From Nocardia otitidiscaviarum NBRC 14405 (GTDB taxonomy: Bacteria; Actinomycetota; Actinomycetes; Mycobacteriales; Mycobacteriaceae), in the NCBI RefSeq assembly GCF_000308635.1, contig NZ_BAGD01000074.1:1-64000 (forward strand): a stretch of DNA of 64,000 bases, written 5' to 3'. The translations under genes were made by a program, and so were the position numbers. Shown here piece by piece: positions 36,250 to 45,403 of this stretch. The notes below the pieces were generated by a model. It was not told the DNA's origin. It saw only the letters and a program-made list of their open reading frames with translations, and searched no databases. Each line of letters begins with the position of its first letter. Within the stretch, counting starts at the first letter, position 1.

Positions 36250-36627
36250 TCAGCCCGGCGTCGCGGCGGTCTCCGCGAGATAGAAGGGTAGGCGATCGAA
36301 GATGAAGCGGCTCTGTGTGATTCGCCCGTTCTCCACCCCGATCAGCTCCGCGCCGGGAGCCGAGGGCACCGGAACCGAGGCGGTGTCGTACATGATCAGC
36401 GCGGTCGTCTCGTCACCGAAGGCGGCCAGCGGACGCACACCGGTCACGGTATCGGCGAACGGTTCGAGGAACGCCCGGAACGCGTCCGCGCCCCGAATCC
36501 GGCCCGCGGGCGTGTCGCAGACGATGTCGGCCGCGATGTAGGTCATGGCCTTGTCCATGTCATGCCCGGTCCAAGCGTCGAAGTAGGCGCGGGCCAGGTC
36601 GAGGGCGGGGCTGGTGTGCTGATTCAT
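36250..36627 (-). CDS. SnoaL-like (NTF2-fold) protein
   Basis: A protein of 125 residues covering one NTF2-like domain: ALDLARAYFDAWTGHDMDKA, then TPAGRIRGADAFRAFLEPFA. Such proteins are small isomerases, hydrolases or ligand binders. The ATG at 36627 has GAGG upstream. It diverges, across 83 bases, from a sigma factor that itself carries a SnoaL-like tail, so the two may sense the same ligand or be co-regulated. Confidence 0.8.
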   Translation of the reverse strand: MNQHTSPALDLARAYFDAWTGHDMDKAMTYIAADIVCDTPAGRIRGADAFRAFLEPFADTVTGVRPLAAFGDETTALIMYDTASVPVPSAPGAELIGVENGRITQSRFIFDRLPFYLAETAATPG

Positions 36628-36710
36628 ATCGGTCACCTCGTATCGAATGGGAACTGTCGATGGAATGGACACCGGCCGCCGCCGAAACGGACCGGTGCCA
36701 GAATGGCGAC

Positions 36711-37724
36711 GTGACCGAGGCCCTCACGGCAGCCCGCTCCGGCGACCAGCGGGCGTTTCGCGAACTGACCGAACCGTATCGGCGCGAATTGCAGCTGCAC
36801 TGCTACCGGCTGCTCGGTTCGTTCCAGGACGCCGAGGACGCCCTTCAGGAGACCCTGATGGCGGCGTGGCGCGGACTGGGGGAGTTCGAGCAGCGGTCCT
36901 CGGTGCGCACCTGGCTGTACCGGATCGCCACCAACCGGTGCCTGAACACACTGCGCACCGCACGGCGGCATCCGGTCGAACCACTGCCCTTCGAGGTGCC
37001 CGAACCGCCCGCGCACGACACCGTCGGCTGGTTGCAGCCCTACCCGGACACCCTGCTCGACACCGATCCGGCACTGCGCTGTCAACACCGCGAATCGGTG
37101 GAACTGGCCTTCATCGCCGCACTCCAGCAGTTGCCGCCCCGGCAGGCGGCCGTCCTGGTGCTGCGCGAGGTGCTGGAGTTCTCCGGTGCGGAGGCGGCCG
37201 AGTTGCTCGGCACCAGTCCGACGGCGGTGAAGGCGGCTTTACAGCGGGCCCGGGAGACCCTGGAGTCGGTGCGGCGCGGCCCCGCCGGACCGGCTCCCGC
37301 GCCCGGTTCGGCGGCCGAGCGGGCGTTGACCCGGCGCTTCGCCGACGCCTTCACCGATCGCGATGTCGACGCCGTCGTCGAACTGCTGACCGACGACGCC
37401 TGGTTGACCATGCCGCCCTGGCCGCACGCCTACGGAGGGCGTGCGGCGATCGGCGAATTCCTCCGGTACGTCCCGGCGTTCCGGCACGAGCACCCGATAC
37501 GCCTGGTCGCCGTCCGGGCCAATACCCAGCCCGCCGTAGCCTGCTATTCCCTGCTTCCGGGAGCATCGGAGTTTCGGGCGACCGGGATGCTGGTGCTCGC
37601 CCTCACGGCGAACGGCGTTGCCGCACTCACCCATTTCCCACCCGAAGACGTCTTTCCACGCTTCGGGCTCCCCGTCTCATGGACCGACGGTCTCGCGGGG
37701 GCCGACGGCCGCGACTTTCGGTAA
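36711..37724 (+). CDS. ECF-type sigma factor with C-terminal SnoaL-like domain
   Basis: A protein of 337 residues. Region 2 is FRELTEPYRRELQLHCYRLL with DAEDALQETLMAAWR. Region 4 is LPPRQAAVLVLREVLEFSGA and EAAELLGTSPTAVKAALQRA. The last 120 residues form a SnoaL-like domain (RFADAFTDRDVDAVVELLTD). Such SigG/SigJ-like factors have no separate anti-sigma protein; the tail is thought to control activity. I chose the GTG at 36711, which gives the usual MTEALTAARSGDQ start. Confidence 0.88.
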   Translation: MTEALTAARSGDQRAFRELTEPYRRELQLHCYRLLGSFQDAEDALQETLMAAWRGLGEFEQRSSVRTWLYRIATNRCLNTLRTARRHPVEPLPFEVPEPPAHDTVGWLQPYPDTLLDTDPALRCQHRESVELAFIAALQQLPPRQAAVLVLREVLEFSGAEAAELLGTSPTAVKAALQRARETLESVRRGPAGPAPAPGSAAERALTRRFADAFTDRDVDAVVELLTDDAWLTMPPWPHAYGGRAAIGEFLRYVPAFRHEHPIRLVAVRANTQPAVACYSLLPGASEFRATGMLVLALTANGVAALTHFPPEDVFPRFGLPVSWTDGLAGADGRDFR

Positions 37725-37902
37725 CGACTTGTCGGATTGCCCGGATCGACTGAGACGGACTGGGCTATCTGACAATTCGAAACCAAAGCTTCCCCAGACA
37801 GCTGCCGCCGCAGCTAGCGTGCCGCCCTACAGAGGTCGACCGCGTGGCGGGCTGGCAGGGCCGCCCGCGCAGGCCGCAGGCACCCACGGGAAGTACCAGT
37901 TG

Positions 37903-38835
37903 ATGAGGTTCCGGAAATCCGCCATACGTACGTTGCTGACCGCGTCGGTCGGGGTGGCGCTCGCCCCGTTCGCCCCGCCCGGACCGGCGGGGGCCGCGCC
38001 CGCCACGGCGGACCACTGCGGCAGATGGACGGCCAGCACCGTGGCGTCGGGGTACGGCATGCTGGAGAGCCTCGCTTTCGACGGGCGCGGCGGGCTGCTG
38101 CTCTCCGAGCAGTCGGCCACCGGGACCGGCGGGGCGGTGCGCGAAATCGCCGCCGACGGGCGGCGCGGAACCCTGGTCGACGATATCGACGGGGTCGGAG
38201 AGTTGAGCGTCGTCGGTGACACGCTCTACTACACGACCGGGCTGAGCCTGCAATCCAAGTTCGCCGCCGAACCCGGCGGGATCGAGTCGGTGGATCTGGA
38301 CACCGGCGCGCGCCGCAGCGTCGCAGCCGGACTCGATATGCCGAACGGGCTGGCGCTGCTGCCCGACGGCGACTTCGTGGTCACCAGCGATATGGGAGCC
38401 GACACCCGCATGACGCTGGTACGCGCCGGGGTGGACGCGGGCCCGTTCTCCTCGGCGGTCACCTCCACCAATGGCCTGGCCTACGATCCGCGGCGGCATC
38501 GGCTGTTCGTATCCAGCACCTTCGACCCGGTAACCGTGATCGCGATGGTGGACCCGGATCGCCCGGAGGCGGCGACCATCATCGAACTGCCCGGGCCGGG
38601 GCCGCTGAACGCCGCCGATGGGGTGACGGTGGGTCCGGACGGATTCGTCTATGTCACTTACAGTCTGGGCGGCAAAGTGATCCGGGTGGATCCCGACCAC
38701 GCCCGCTGGTGCACCGTGGCGGACGGTCTGCCGCTGTCGACGAGCGCCCGGTTCGGCTCCGGCCCCGGTTGGGACCCCAACTCACTGTACGTCACCAGCT
38801 ATCTGGGCACTGTGACGCGACTGACACCGCACTGA
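37903..38835 (+). CDS. Secreted SMP-30/gluconolactonase-like beta-propeller protein
   Basis: A protein of 310 residues. A signal peptide ends near AGAAPATA (residues 25-36). The mature part contains repeated propeller blades: AFDGRGGLLLSE, NGLALLPDGDFVVTSD, NGLAYDPRRHRLFVSS, and DGVTVGPDGFVYVTY. This arrangement is like SMP-30/gluconolactonase and strictosidine-synthase-like proteins, which use a central metal to hydrolyse lactones. No membrane anchor is present, so it should be released outside the cell. The exact substrate is unknown. Confidence 0.75.
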   Translation: MRFRKSAIRTLLTASVGVALAPFAPPGPAGAAPATADHCGRWTASTVASGYGMLESLAFDGRGGLLLSEQSATGTGGAVREIAADGRRGTLVDDIDGVGELSVVGDTLYYTTGLSLQSKFAAEPGGIESVDLDTGARRSVAAGLDMPNGLALLPDGDFVVTSDMGADTRMTLVRAGVDAGPFSSAVTSTNGLAYDPRRHRLFVSSTFDPVTVIAMVDPDRPEAATIIELPGPGPLNAADGVTVGPDGFVYVTYSLGGKVIRVDPDHARWCTVADGLPLSTSARFGSGPGWDPNSLYVTSYLGTVTRLTPH

Positions 38836-39321
38836 GTTCGCACCCGCGTTTTGCCGCGTATATGTGTGCTGATTTACATTGCGGGTCAGTACAGTTCACG
38901 TGATCGACGTGATTCGTCGTGGCACCCAGCGCTACTCGTGGGTACTATCGGGCTATCGCCGGAGATTAACTGTGGTGTAACGCTTTTCGAACGCGCTACG
39001 CCTGGTCGGTTACCGGTGAACGATCGGGAGAGCAGGGTACCCGACGGGCGTGGGGCTCACGCCCGCCTTTCCCGTCACGGGTTCGATGACGAACCAGGCT
39101 GGGGTGACTAGTCCCCTTATGCCGCACGCCTTCTCGGTGCTGTCACACGTCTGACCGCACCGGATTCCGCTGATGCGCGCTCACGAGGCGGCGCTTCGCG
39201 CTACGGACGCCGGGCAATGGAGCCGAGGTACGCAAAGTGTGCCGGGGCAGTCGCATGCATCGAGCCATCGATACATCGATTGTGCTGTCGTGCACCGTTT
39301 TTCACGTGGGGATAGATCTCG
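38836..39321 (+). other. Gene-free leader of the amino-lipid cluster with a structured RNA candidate
   Basis: A 486-base stretch with no convincing gene. Between 39000 and 39099 the plus strand can fold into a closing helix (GCCTGGT at 39000 with ACCAGGC at 39093) around two hairpins: TCGGG/CCCGA at 39024-39044 and the 8-bp CGGGCGTG/CACGCCCG at 39045-39065. A third hairpin (GGTTCG-ATGA-CGAACC at 39080-39095) shares bases with the closing helix, so the two exclude each other, as in an expression switch. I could not match it to a known riboswitch. Confidence 0.4.
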
Positions 39322-39567
39322 ATGAGTGTGGACCCGACGGTATTGGAGCGAGTCCGGGAGCTGTTCCGGGGGCGTCTGAACGCGCCCGCGCTGGAACTGG
39401 ACCGACCCCTGCTCGAGTACGGCCTCGATTCGGTCCGTTCGGCCGAGCTGGTGATCGAACTCGAGCAGCTGTTCGGCATCGACATACCCGATGCGGATGC
39501 CGCCGCCTTGCGTACCACCCGCCAGGTGGCCGAATACGTCGCGGTCGAGCTGCGCAAAGCGAGCTGA
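39322..39567 (+). CDS. Acyl carrier protein 1
   Basis: A protein of 81 residues. The phosphopantetheine attachment site is YGLDSVRSAEL, with Ser37 as the modified residue. The rest forms the usual four-helix acidic carrier (VLERVRELFRGRLNA, VIELEQLFGIDIPDADAAAL). It carries acyl groups as thioesters for the enzymes encoded downstream. It is the first gene of the long cluster, and the aminotransferase-reductase fusion starts one base after its stop. It is distinct from the second carrier protein in the cluster, so the two may serve different steps. Confidence 0.92.
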   Translation: MSVDPTVLERVRELFRGRLNAPALELDRPLLEYGLDSVRSAELVIELEQLFGIDIPDADAAALRTTRQVAEYVAVELRKAS

Positions 39568-39568
39568 C

Positions 39569-42500
39569 ATGGCCGATCCGAGTGATGTGTACGGCCGCTA
39601 CGCCCGGCCCGAGATAGCCCGGCTGCTCCGGGCTTTCCATCTCGACGCCGACTACCGCGCGGCCGAGTACGACACACTGGTCCCCGCCACGCTGGATGGT
39701 GGCGGCGGCGTTGCCGCCCGCGCGGTACTCGATCTCGTGGGCGGACACGGGGCCGGACTGTTCGGCCACAACCATCCCGCCCTGATCCGCGCGGCGGAGA
39801 CGGCATTGCAGGCACGGCGGCCGTTCGCGGTGCAGGGCAGTGTGCGCGCCGGTGCCGCCCGACTGAGTGCGCGCCTGTCCGCCCTGGTCGGGGCATCGAC
39901 GGGGGCCGAGTACGTGGTCACACTGGCGTCCACGGGAGCCGAGGCGGTGGAGGCCGCCGTCAAGCACGCCGCGCTGGAACGGTCGCGGTACCTGTCGGCC
40001 GTGCGGGCGGACCTGGAGCGGACCCTGCGCCGCGCCCGACGTGACGGCCTGGCCGGGCAACCGCTCCCAGCGCCGTGGAATGGCTCGGTGGAATCCCTTC
40101 TCACCCAATCGATCAGCGACGTGACAGCCCTGCGGGAACGCGCACCGTTGTTCGTGGCGCTGATGCGATCGTTCCACGGGAAGACCGCCGCGGCGGCGGT
40201 GCTCACCGACCGGGCCACCGACGACGGCCGCCCGATGTTCGGACCCGAGGTGGTCCGGTTGGACGCCACCGCGTCGAACACCCTCGAACGGGCTCTGGAC
40301 GGCGAACGAATCACTTTCTGCGACATATCCTTCGGACCATCCGGTGCGCCGGTGCCGACCGTCCGGCACGCGTCCCGGCTGGCGGCGTGCTTCGTCGAAC
40401 CCGTGCAGGGCGAGGGCGGCGTGTACGAGCTGTCCGGCGACGTGCTGCGCGCCGTCCGCGCCCTGGCCGATCGCCACCGGGCCGCCCTGGTCTTCGACGA
40501 GATCCAGAGCGGCATGGGCCGTACCGGCACCTTCCTGGCCGCCGAGCCCTCGGGTGTACACGCGGACTACTACCTGTTGTCCAAGGCACTGGGCGGCGGT
40601 CTGGCCAAGATCTCGGCGCTGCTTGTCCAGCGCGACCGCTATCTGCCCGAATTCGGCAGACAGCACACCTCCACCTTCGCCGAGGACGACTACTCGTCCG
40701 AGATTGCCTGTACCGCACTGGATCTCATACCCGAACTGCTGCCACGCATCGCCGCCACCGGTACCCGGCTGCGCGATCGGCTGCGCGCGGTGGCCGACCG
40801 CCGACCGGATGTCATCGCCGGGGTGCGCGGGCGCGGGCTGCTGCTGGCGGTGGAACTGCGCCCGCCCCGACCGGCATCGCCCGTACTGCGCGAGTTCCTG
40901 GACGAGGAATGGTTCGGGTATCTGGTCGCCGGACATCTCCTGCACCGGCACGGCATCCGGGTGCTGCCGACCCTGTCCGCCCCCGCCACGCTGCGGGTGC
41001 AGCCGTCGGCGTACCTCGGCGTCGCCGATATCGACCGCATCGCGACCGCCTTCGAGGCCGTGGCAGACCTGCTGCACCGCGCGGACTACGCGGCCCTGCT
41101 CGACCATCTCACCCTGCCCGCCGCGCATCCGACCCCGCTGCCCGCGCACACACCCGACTTCGAACGCCGCCGCCCCGAGCCCGCCACCGCACTCGACGGC
41201 CCGTCGCGCGTCGCCTTCCTCGCCAATCTGGAACGCCCCGGGGATCTGCGGCTGCTGGCACCGGAGCTGGCCGCGTGGTCCGACCATCAGTGTGAGGCCC
41301 TGATGGAGCGGCTGCGCGGCGTGCTGCGGCCCTTCGAGGTCACCCGGCAACGCATCCGGTCGGTATCGGGGGCCGAGGTCGAGGTCGCGATGATCGCCGT
41401 GCCGTTCTCGGCACAGCAGGCCGTCGCCATCCAGCGCGACGGCGAGGGCGCATGGCTGCGGGATGCGGTGCTCGACGCGGTGGATCTCGCGATCGGCGCG
41501 GGGGCCGGTGTGATCGGTCTGGGCGGCTACACCTCGATCGTCACCGACGCCGCCCGCGCCGTGGTGGAGGACACCGCCCGCATCACCTCCGGCAACTCGC
41601 TCACTGCCGCGTGCGCCTACGAGCTCATGCGCCGGGAGCTGGCGGCGCTGCCCGCCGGGGAGCGCCGCGTCGCCGTGGTCGGAGCCATCGGCAATATCGG
41701 GGCGGTCATGGCGGAACTACTACTCCCGCACGTCGATTCGCTACTGCTGGTGGGTCGGCGAGGTTCCGCGCGACGGCTGCGGACCGTGGCCGAGCGGCTC
41801 GGCGATCCGGACCGGGTCGCGGTGCGCGAGGATATGACCGCGCTGCGCGACTGCCGCCTGATCGTCACCGCCACCAATGCGGCCACCCCCGTGCTCACGG
41901 CCGACCAGCTGTCCACCGACCACTCCGTCCTCGTCTACGACCTCGCGGTCCCGGGCGATGTGGATCCCGGTGCCGCCGCGTTGCCCGGGGTCACGGTGCT
42001 GTCCGGTGGGCGCATGCGCCTGCCGGACGGTCAGGTCCCCGATTTCCCAGGCACCAAGCTGCCGCCGGGCACCCTCTACGCGTGTATGGCCGAGACCATC
42101 GCCCTCGGCTTCGAACCGGATACGCCGAGCCCGTCCTACGGCGCGCTGACCGTCGCCGGGGTGCGGGCCGCGGCCGAGCTGGCGCGGCGGCAGCGGATCG
42201 CGCCCGCACCGCCCGCACCGCGAGGAGTCACCATGACCGTTCCCATGCTGTTGGGCGCACCCGACTTCCGGGTGGAGGCCGCGGGCGGCAAGGCGGCCAC
42301 CCTGCACGAACTCACCGCCGCCGGATTCCCGGTGCCGCCGGGCTTCGTGATTCCCGGTGACACCGATCCGGACCAGCTGACCGACGCCGAGGTGGATGGG
42401 CTCATCGCGGCCGTCGGCGGCTACCCGGTGGCCGTGCGCTCCAGCGGGGTGCTCGAGGACCTCGACGACGCCAGCTTCGCCGGACAGTACGAGACCTACC

Positions 42501-45403
42501 TCGAGATCGGCGATCGGGACGCGCTGCGCCGCCGCATCGCCGACTGCCGGGCCTCGGCGCACAACGACCGGGTGCGCGGCTACCTGGAACGCCGTGGTTT
42601 CGATCCGGCCCGGGCGCGGGTGGCGGTGCTGGTGCAGCGCATGGTCGAATCCCGCACCGCCGGTGTGGGCTTCACCATCGACCCGATCACCGGCAGGGAG
42701 GAACACGCGGTCGTGGAGTGCTGCGCCGGGCTGGGGGAGCGCCTGGTGTCCGGCCACGTGACACCGCTGCGGCTCACGGTCCGGCTGGACGACGGCACGG
42801 TGGTGCAGCGCAGCGAGGGCGACGAACCGGTGCTGCTGGATGCCGCCGAGATCGCCGAACTGACCCGGATGCTGTTGCGGGTCCAGGCATTCCGGCATCG
42901 ACCGCAGGATGTGGAATGGGCCGTCGGAACGGACGGACGGCTGTGGCTGCTGCAGTCGCGAGCCGTCACCGCCATCGCCTGGCGCACCGATATCGAACAG
43001 CTCACCGATGCCGACTTCCGTGACGGCGGCGTCTCCGCCCGCGTCTGCACCCCGCTCATGTTCTCGCTGTACGAGAACGCCTTCCAGGCGTCCATGCAGC
43101 GATTCTTCACCCGGCTCGGACTACTCGACGACGAACCCGCCTGGATGGCCATGCACTACGGCCGCGCCTACTGGAACGTGGCGGCGGTGAAGCGGGCCTA
43201 CGCGGGAGTGCCCGGCTACGACGAGCGCATCTTCGACGCCGATCTGGGCGTGAACGTGGACTATGGGCCGGTCGGGCCGGACCGCACGCCCACGAACGCG
43301 CTGACGGTAGCCCGCGCGGTACCCACCGCGCTGGCGTTGCGGCGGCTCACCACCGGGCAACTGACGGAGGTGGAGCGGTTCGCCGCCGGCTGGGAGGCCA
43401 AGTACGCGCGCTGGCGGGAGCGGGCGGCGCGACTGCCGAGTGTGGACACCGCGACCTTCACCGCGGAACTGGTGGATTGTCTGCTGTCGTTCCACGCCAC
43501 CACCGAACGCGCCTACTTCACCACCATCTACCACAACACCACCGTCCAATCGGATTTCAAGACGCTGCTCGCCAAGGTCGACGCCGCCACCGGCGGCAGC
43601 ACCCAGGTGCTGGCGCTCATCGGCGGGCTGGCCGAGGTGAGCCATATGGCCATGCAGCGCGGCATTGTCGGGCTGTACCGGGTGGCGGCCGCCGAGGGCC
43701 TGGACGGGGAGTCATGGCAGCGCGCGTTGCGGGAGTTCCTGGACCAGCACGGTTTCCACGCCGATATGGAGCTGGATATCACCTGTCCGCGCTGGTCGGA
43801 GGAGCCCGCGCGCGTTCGGGCCATGATCGCGTCGATGCTCGCGACCGGGACCCCGCCCGCCGATCCCGAGCGGTCGCTCACCGAGCAGCGGGCCCGCTTC
43901 GACGCCGAGGCGGCGGCCGTGCGGGCGCGGGTGCGGACCGATCCGCGCACCCGGGTCCGCTTCGCGCGCAGTCTGGACCGGCAGCTGGCACTGGCCCGCC
44001 GGTACCTGGTGGCGCGGGAGCTGATGCGGGACTTCTCCTCCCGCTGCTACGCCATCGTGCGCGCTTACGTGGTCGAGGCCGGGACACGGCTGCACGCCGC
44101 CGGAGCCCTCGCCGACCCGGCCGATGTGTACATGCTCGACATCCATGAGATCGCCGATCTGGCACAGGGTTTCCGCGGCGGTCACGAGCTGGCGGCCACG
44201 ATCCGCTACCGGCGGGCCATGTACGACGGCTACCGGGATCTGGTGCCACCGCACGAACTCGGCCCCGGCGTGACGGTCTCGCACACCGAACCCGGCGACG
44301 GCGTGCTCACCGGGCTGGGGTGCAGTGCGGGCGTGGTGGAAGGCCCCGCGCGGGTCATCGCATCACTCGCCGAGATCGCCGACCTGCGCCCCGGCGACAT
44401 TCTCGTCACCCGGTTCACCGATCCCGGCTGGACCCCGGCGCTGGGCCTGGTGACCGGCGTCGTGACCGAGGTCGGCGGACTGCTCTCGCACGCCGCCGTC
44501 ATCGGCCGTGAGTACGGCATCCCGGCCGTGCTCAATGTTCCCGGCGCCACCGCCGCCATTCGCTCCGGACAGCGGCTCCGGATCGACGGCGGCGCGGGCA
44601 CCGTCACCCTGCTCGACACCGCCCCGCCCGGGCGGGACGCGGATCCCGCGCCCGCCGCCCCGCGCCCGGTAGCGGCGCTACCCGATCCGGGGTCGACACC
44701 CACTACGTCTCGCGCACGATCAGGAGGCGCTCTCATGACCGATCGAACCCACTCCGACCGCCCGGCGGTCCGGACGCTGTCGCCGCGCAAACGGATGATC
44801 TGCATTGCCGGTGGCGACGGCTCCGGAAAGACCACCCAGGTGGCGCGGCTCGCGAGCGTCTTCGAATCACAGGGGCAGACGGTGGCGGCGGTGACCATCT
44901 GGGATGCCTTCCTGGACCCCGCGGTGTCGGCCAAACTGCCGTTCGACCGACCCGACGCCATCTACGGCTACCTGAAGGTGCTCACCCCGCTCAGCCGCAC
45001 CCATTTCCTCTATCACGCCATGCAATTGGCGCTCGATCTCGCCGCGCGGCGCGGTCCGGACGTCGTGCTCATGAACTCGTACTGGTACAAGTACTTCGCC
45101 ACCGAGGTGGCGCACGGCGGCGATCCGGCGGTCCTGCGCGCGCTGGCATCCGGTTTCCCGGAGCCCGACCTCACCTTCCACCTGCGCATCAGCCCGCGGG
45201 ACGCGTTGGCGCGCAAGCGCAAACGCAGCGACTACGAGAGCGGCTACGGCGACGAGCACGAATTCCTCGAGTTCCAGCAGCGCAGCCACGACGCCCTCGC
45301 GGGGCTGTCGGCCGAGCTGGGCTGGACCGAACTGGACGGCACCGCCCCGGCCGGTGACATCACCACCACCATTCTCGAGCAGTTGCGGAGCACGGAGCAG
45401 TGA
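39569..45403 (+). CDS. Aminotransferase / acyl-ACP reductase / RPH-like phosphotransferase / P-loop kinase fusion
   Basis: An uninterrupted frame of 1944 residues with four parts. (1) About 1-500: class III PLP aminotransferase; Lys339 in LLSKALGGG should bind PLP. (2) About 530-885: acyl-ACP reductase of the cyanobacterial AAR type, with IGLGGYTSIV, ITSGNSLTAA, NAD(P) loop VAVVGAIGNIGAV and Cys839 in LYACMAETIALGFE matching the AAR acyl-enzyme cysteine. (3) About 889-1700: ATP-grasp plus phosphohistidine domain like PEP synthase or rifampin phosphotransferase, His1641 in GGLLSHAAVIG. (4) About 1723-1944: thymidylate-kinase-like P-loop (GGDGSGKTT). Parts 1 and 2 could turn acyl-ACP into an aldehyde and then a fatty amine. 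In-frame ribosome sites with ATG at 42233 and 44735 suggest parts 3 and 4 may also be made separately. The partnership is inferred. Confidence 0.82.
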   Translation: MADPSDVYGRYARPEIARLLRAFHLDADYRAAEYDTLVPATLDGGGGVAARAVLDLVGGHGAGLFGHNHPALIRAAETALQARRPFAVQGSVRAGAARLSARLSALVGASTGAEYVVTLASTGAEAVEAAVKHAALERSRYLSAVRADLERTLRRARRDGLAGQPLPAPWNGSVESLLTQSISDVTALRERAPLFVALMRSFHGKTAAAAVLTDRATDDGRPMFGPEVVRLDATASNTLERALDGERITFCDISFGPSGAPVPTVRHASRLAACFVEPVQGEGGVYELSGDVLRAVRALADRHRAALVFDEIQSGMGRTGTFLAAEPSGVHADYYLLSKALGGGLAKISALLVQRDRYLPEFGRQHTSTFAEDDYSSEIACTALDLIPELLPRIAATGTRLRDRLRAVADRRPDVIAGVRGRGLLLAVELRPPRPASPVLREFLDEEWFGYLVAGHLLHRHGIRVLPTLSAPATLRVQPSAYLGVADIDRIATAFEAVADLLHRADYAALLDHLTLPAAHPTPLPAHTPDFERRRPEPATALDGPSRVAFLANLERPGDLRLLAPELAAWSDHQCEALMERLRGVLRPFEVTRQRIRSVSGAEVEVAMIAVPFSAQQAVAIQRDGEGAWLRDAVLDAVDLAIGAGAGVIGLGGYTSIVTDAARAVVEDTARITSGNSLTAACAYELMRRELAALPAGERRVAVVGAIGNIGAVMAELLLPHVDSLLLVGRRGSARRLRTVAERLGDPDRVAVREDMTALRDCRLIVTATNAATPVLTADQLSTDHSVLVYDLAVPGDVDPGAAALPGVTVLSGGRMRLPDGQVPDFPGTKLPPGTLYACMAETIALGFEPDTPSPSYGALTVAGVRAAAELARRQRIAPAPPAPRGVTMTVPMLLGAPDFRVEAAGGKAATLHELTAAGFPVPPGFVIPGDTDPDQLTDAEVDGLIAAVGGYPVAVRSSGVLEDLDDASFAGQYETYLEIGDRDALRRRIADCRASAHNDRVRGYLERRGFDPARARVAVLVQRMVESRTAGVGFTIDPITGREEHAVVECCAGLGERLVSGHVTPLRLTVRLDDGTVVQRSEGDEPVLLDAAEIAELTRMLLRVQAFRHRPQDVEWAVGTDGRLWLLQSRAVTAIAWRTDIEQLTDADFRDGGVSARVCTPLMFSLYENAFQASMQRFFTRLGLLDDEPAWMAMHYGRAYWNVAAVKRAYAGVPGYDERIFDADLGVNVDYGPVGPDRTPTNALTVARAVPTALALRRLTTGQLTEVERFAAGWEAKYARWRERAARLPSVDTATFTAELVDCLLSFHATTERAYFTTIYHNTTVQSDFKTLLAKVDAATGGSTQVLALIGGLAEVSHMAMQRGIVGLYRVAAAEGLDGESWQRALREFLDQHGFHADMELDITCPRWSEEPARVRAMIASMLATGTPPADPERSLTEQRARFDAEAAAVRARVRTDPRTRVRFARSLDRQLALARRYLVARELMRDFSSRCYAIVRAYVVEAGTRLHAAGALADPADVYMLDIHEIADLAQGFRGGHELAATIRYRRAMYDGYRDLVPPHELGPGVTVSHTEPGDGVLTGLGCSAGVVEGPARVIASLAEIADLRPGDILVTRFTDPGWTPALGLVTGVVTEVGGLLSHAAVIGREYGIPAVLNVPGATAAIRSGQRLRIDGGAGTVTLLDTAPPGRDADPAPAAPRPVAALPDPGSTPTTSRARSGGALMTDRTHSDRPAVRTLSPRKRMICIAGGDGSGKTTQVARLASVFESQGQTVAAVTIWDAFLDPAVSAKLPFDRPDAIYGYLKVLTPLSRTHFLYHAMQLALDLAARRGPDVVLMNSYWYKYFATEVAHGGDPAVLRALASGFPEPDLTFHLRISPRDALARKRKRSDYESGYGDEHEFLEFQQRSHDALAGLSAELGWTELDGTAPAGDITTTILEQLRSTEQ
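42222..42235 (+). promoter_or_regulatory. Internal in-frame ribosome site and ATG before the RPH-like domain
   Basis: GAGGAG lies five bases before an in-frame ATG (residue 889 of the fusion), exactly where the RPH-like domain begins (MTVPMLLG). There is no stop codon between this domain and the reductase before it. The context suggests a second, internal start for a separate protein. Confidence 0.5.
44722..44737 (+). promoter_or_regulatory. Internal in-frame ribosome site and ATG before the P-loop kinase domain
   Basis: A full AGGAGG lies seven bases before an in-frame ATG (residue 1723 of the fusion) that starts MTDRTHSDRP, after a Pro/Ala-rich linker. From here a 222-residue kinase, the normal length of thymidylate-kinase-like proteins, could be made alone. 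Confidence 0.55.

Noticed and set aside
38940..39110. A ydaO (c-di-AMP) riboswitch before ACP1
   Set aside because: The conserved GGGGxxCCC, GGUGAAUC and GUCAGCUAACC blocks of that class are not present in the right order.
44735..45403. A housekeeping dTMP kinase
   Set aside because: It is fused in frame to an RPH-like domain within a lipid cluster and neighbours a second kinase of the same fold.
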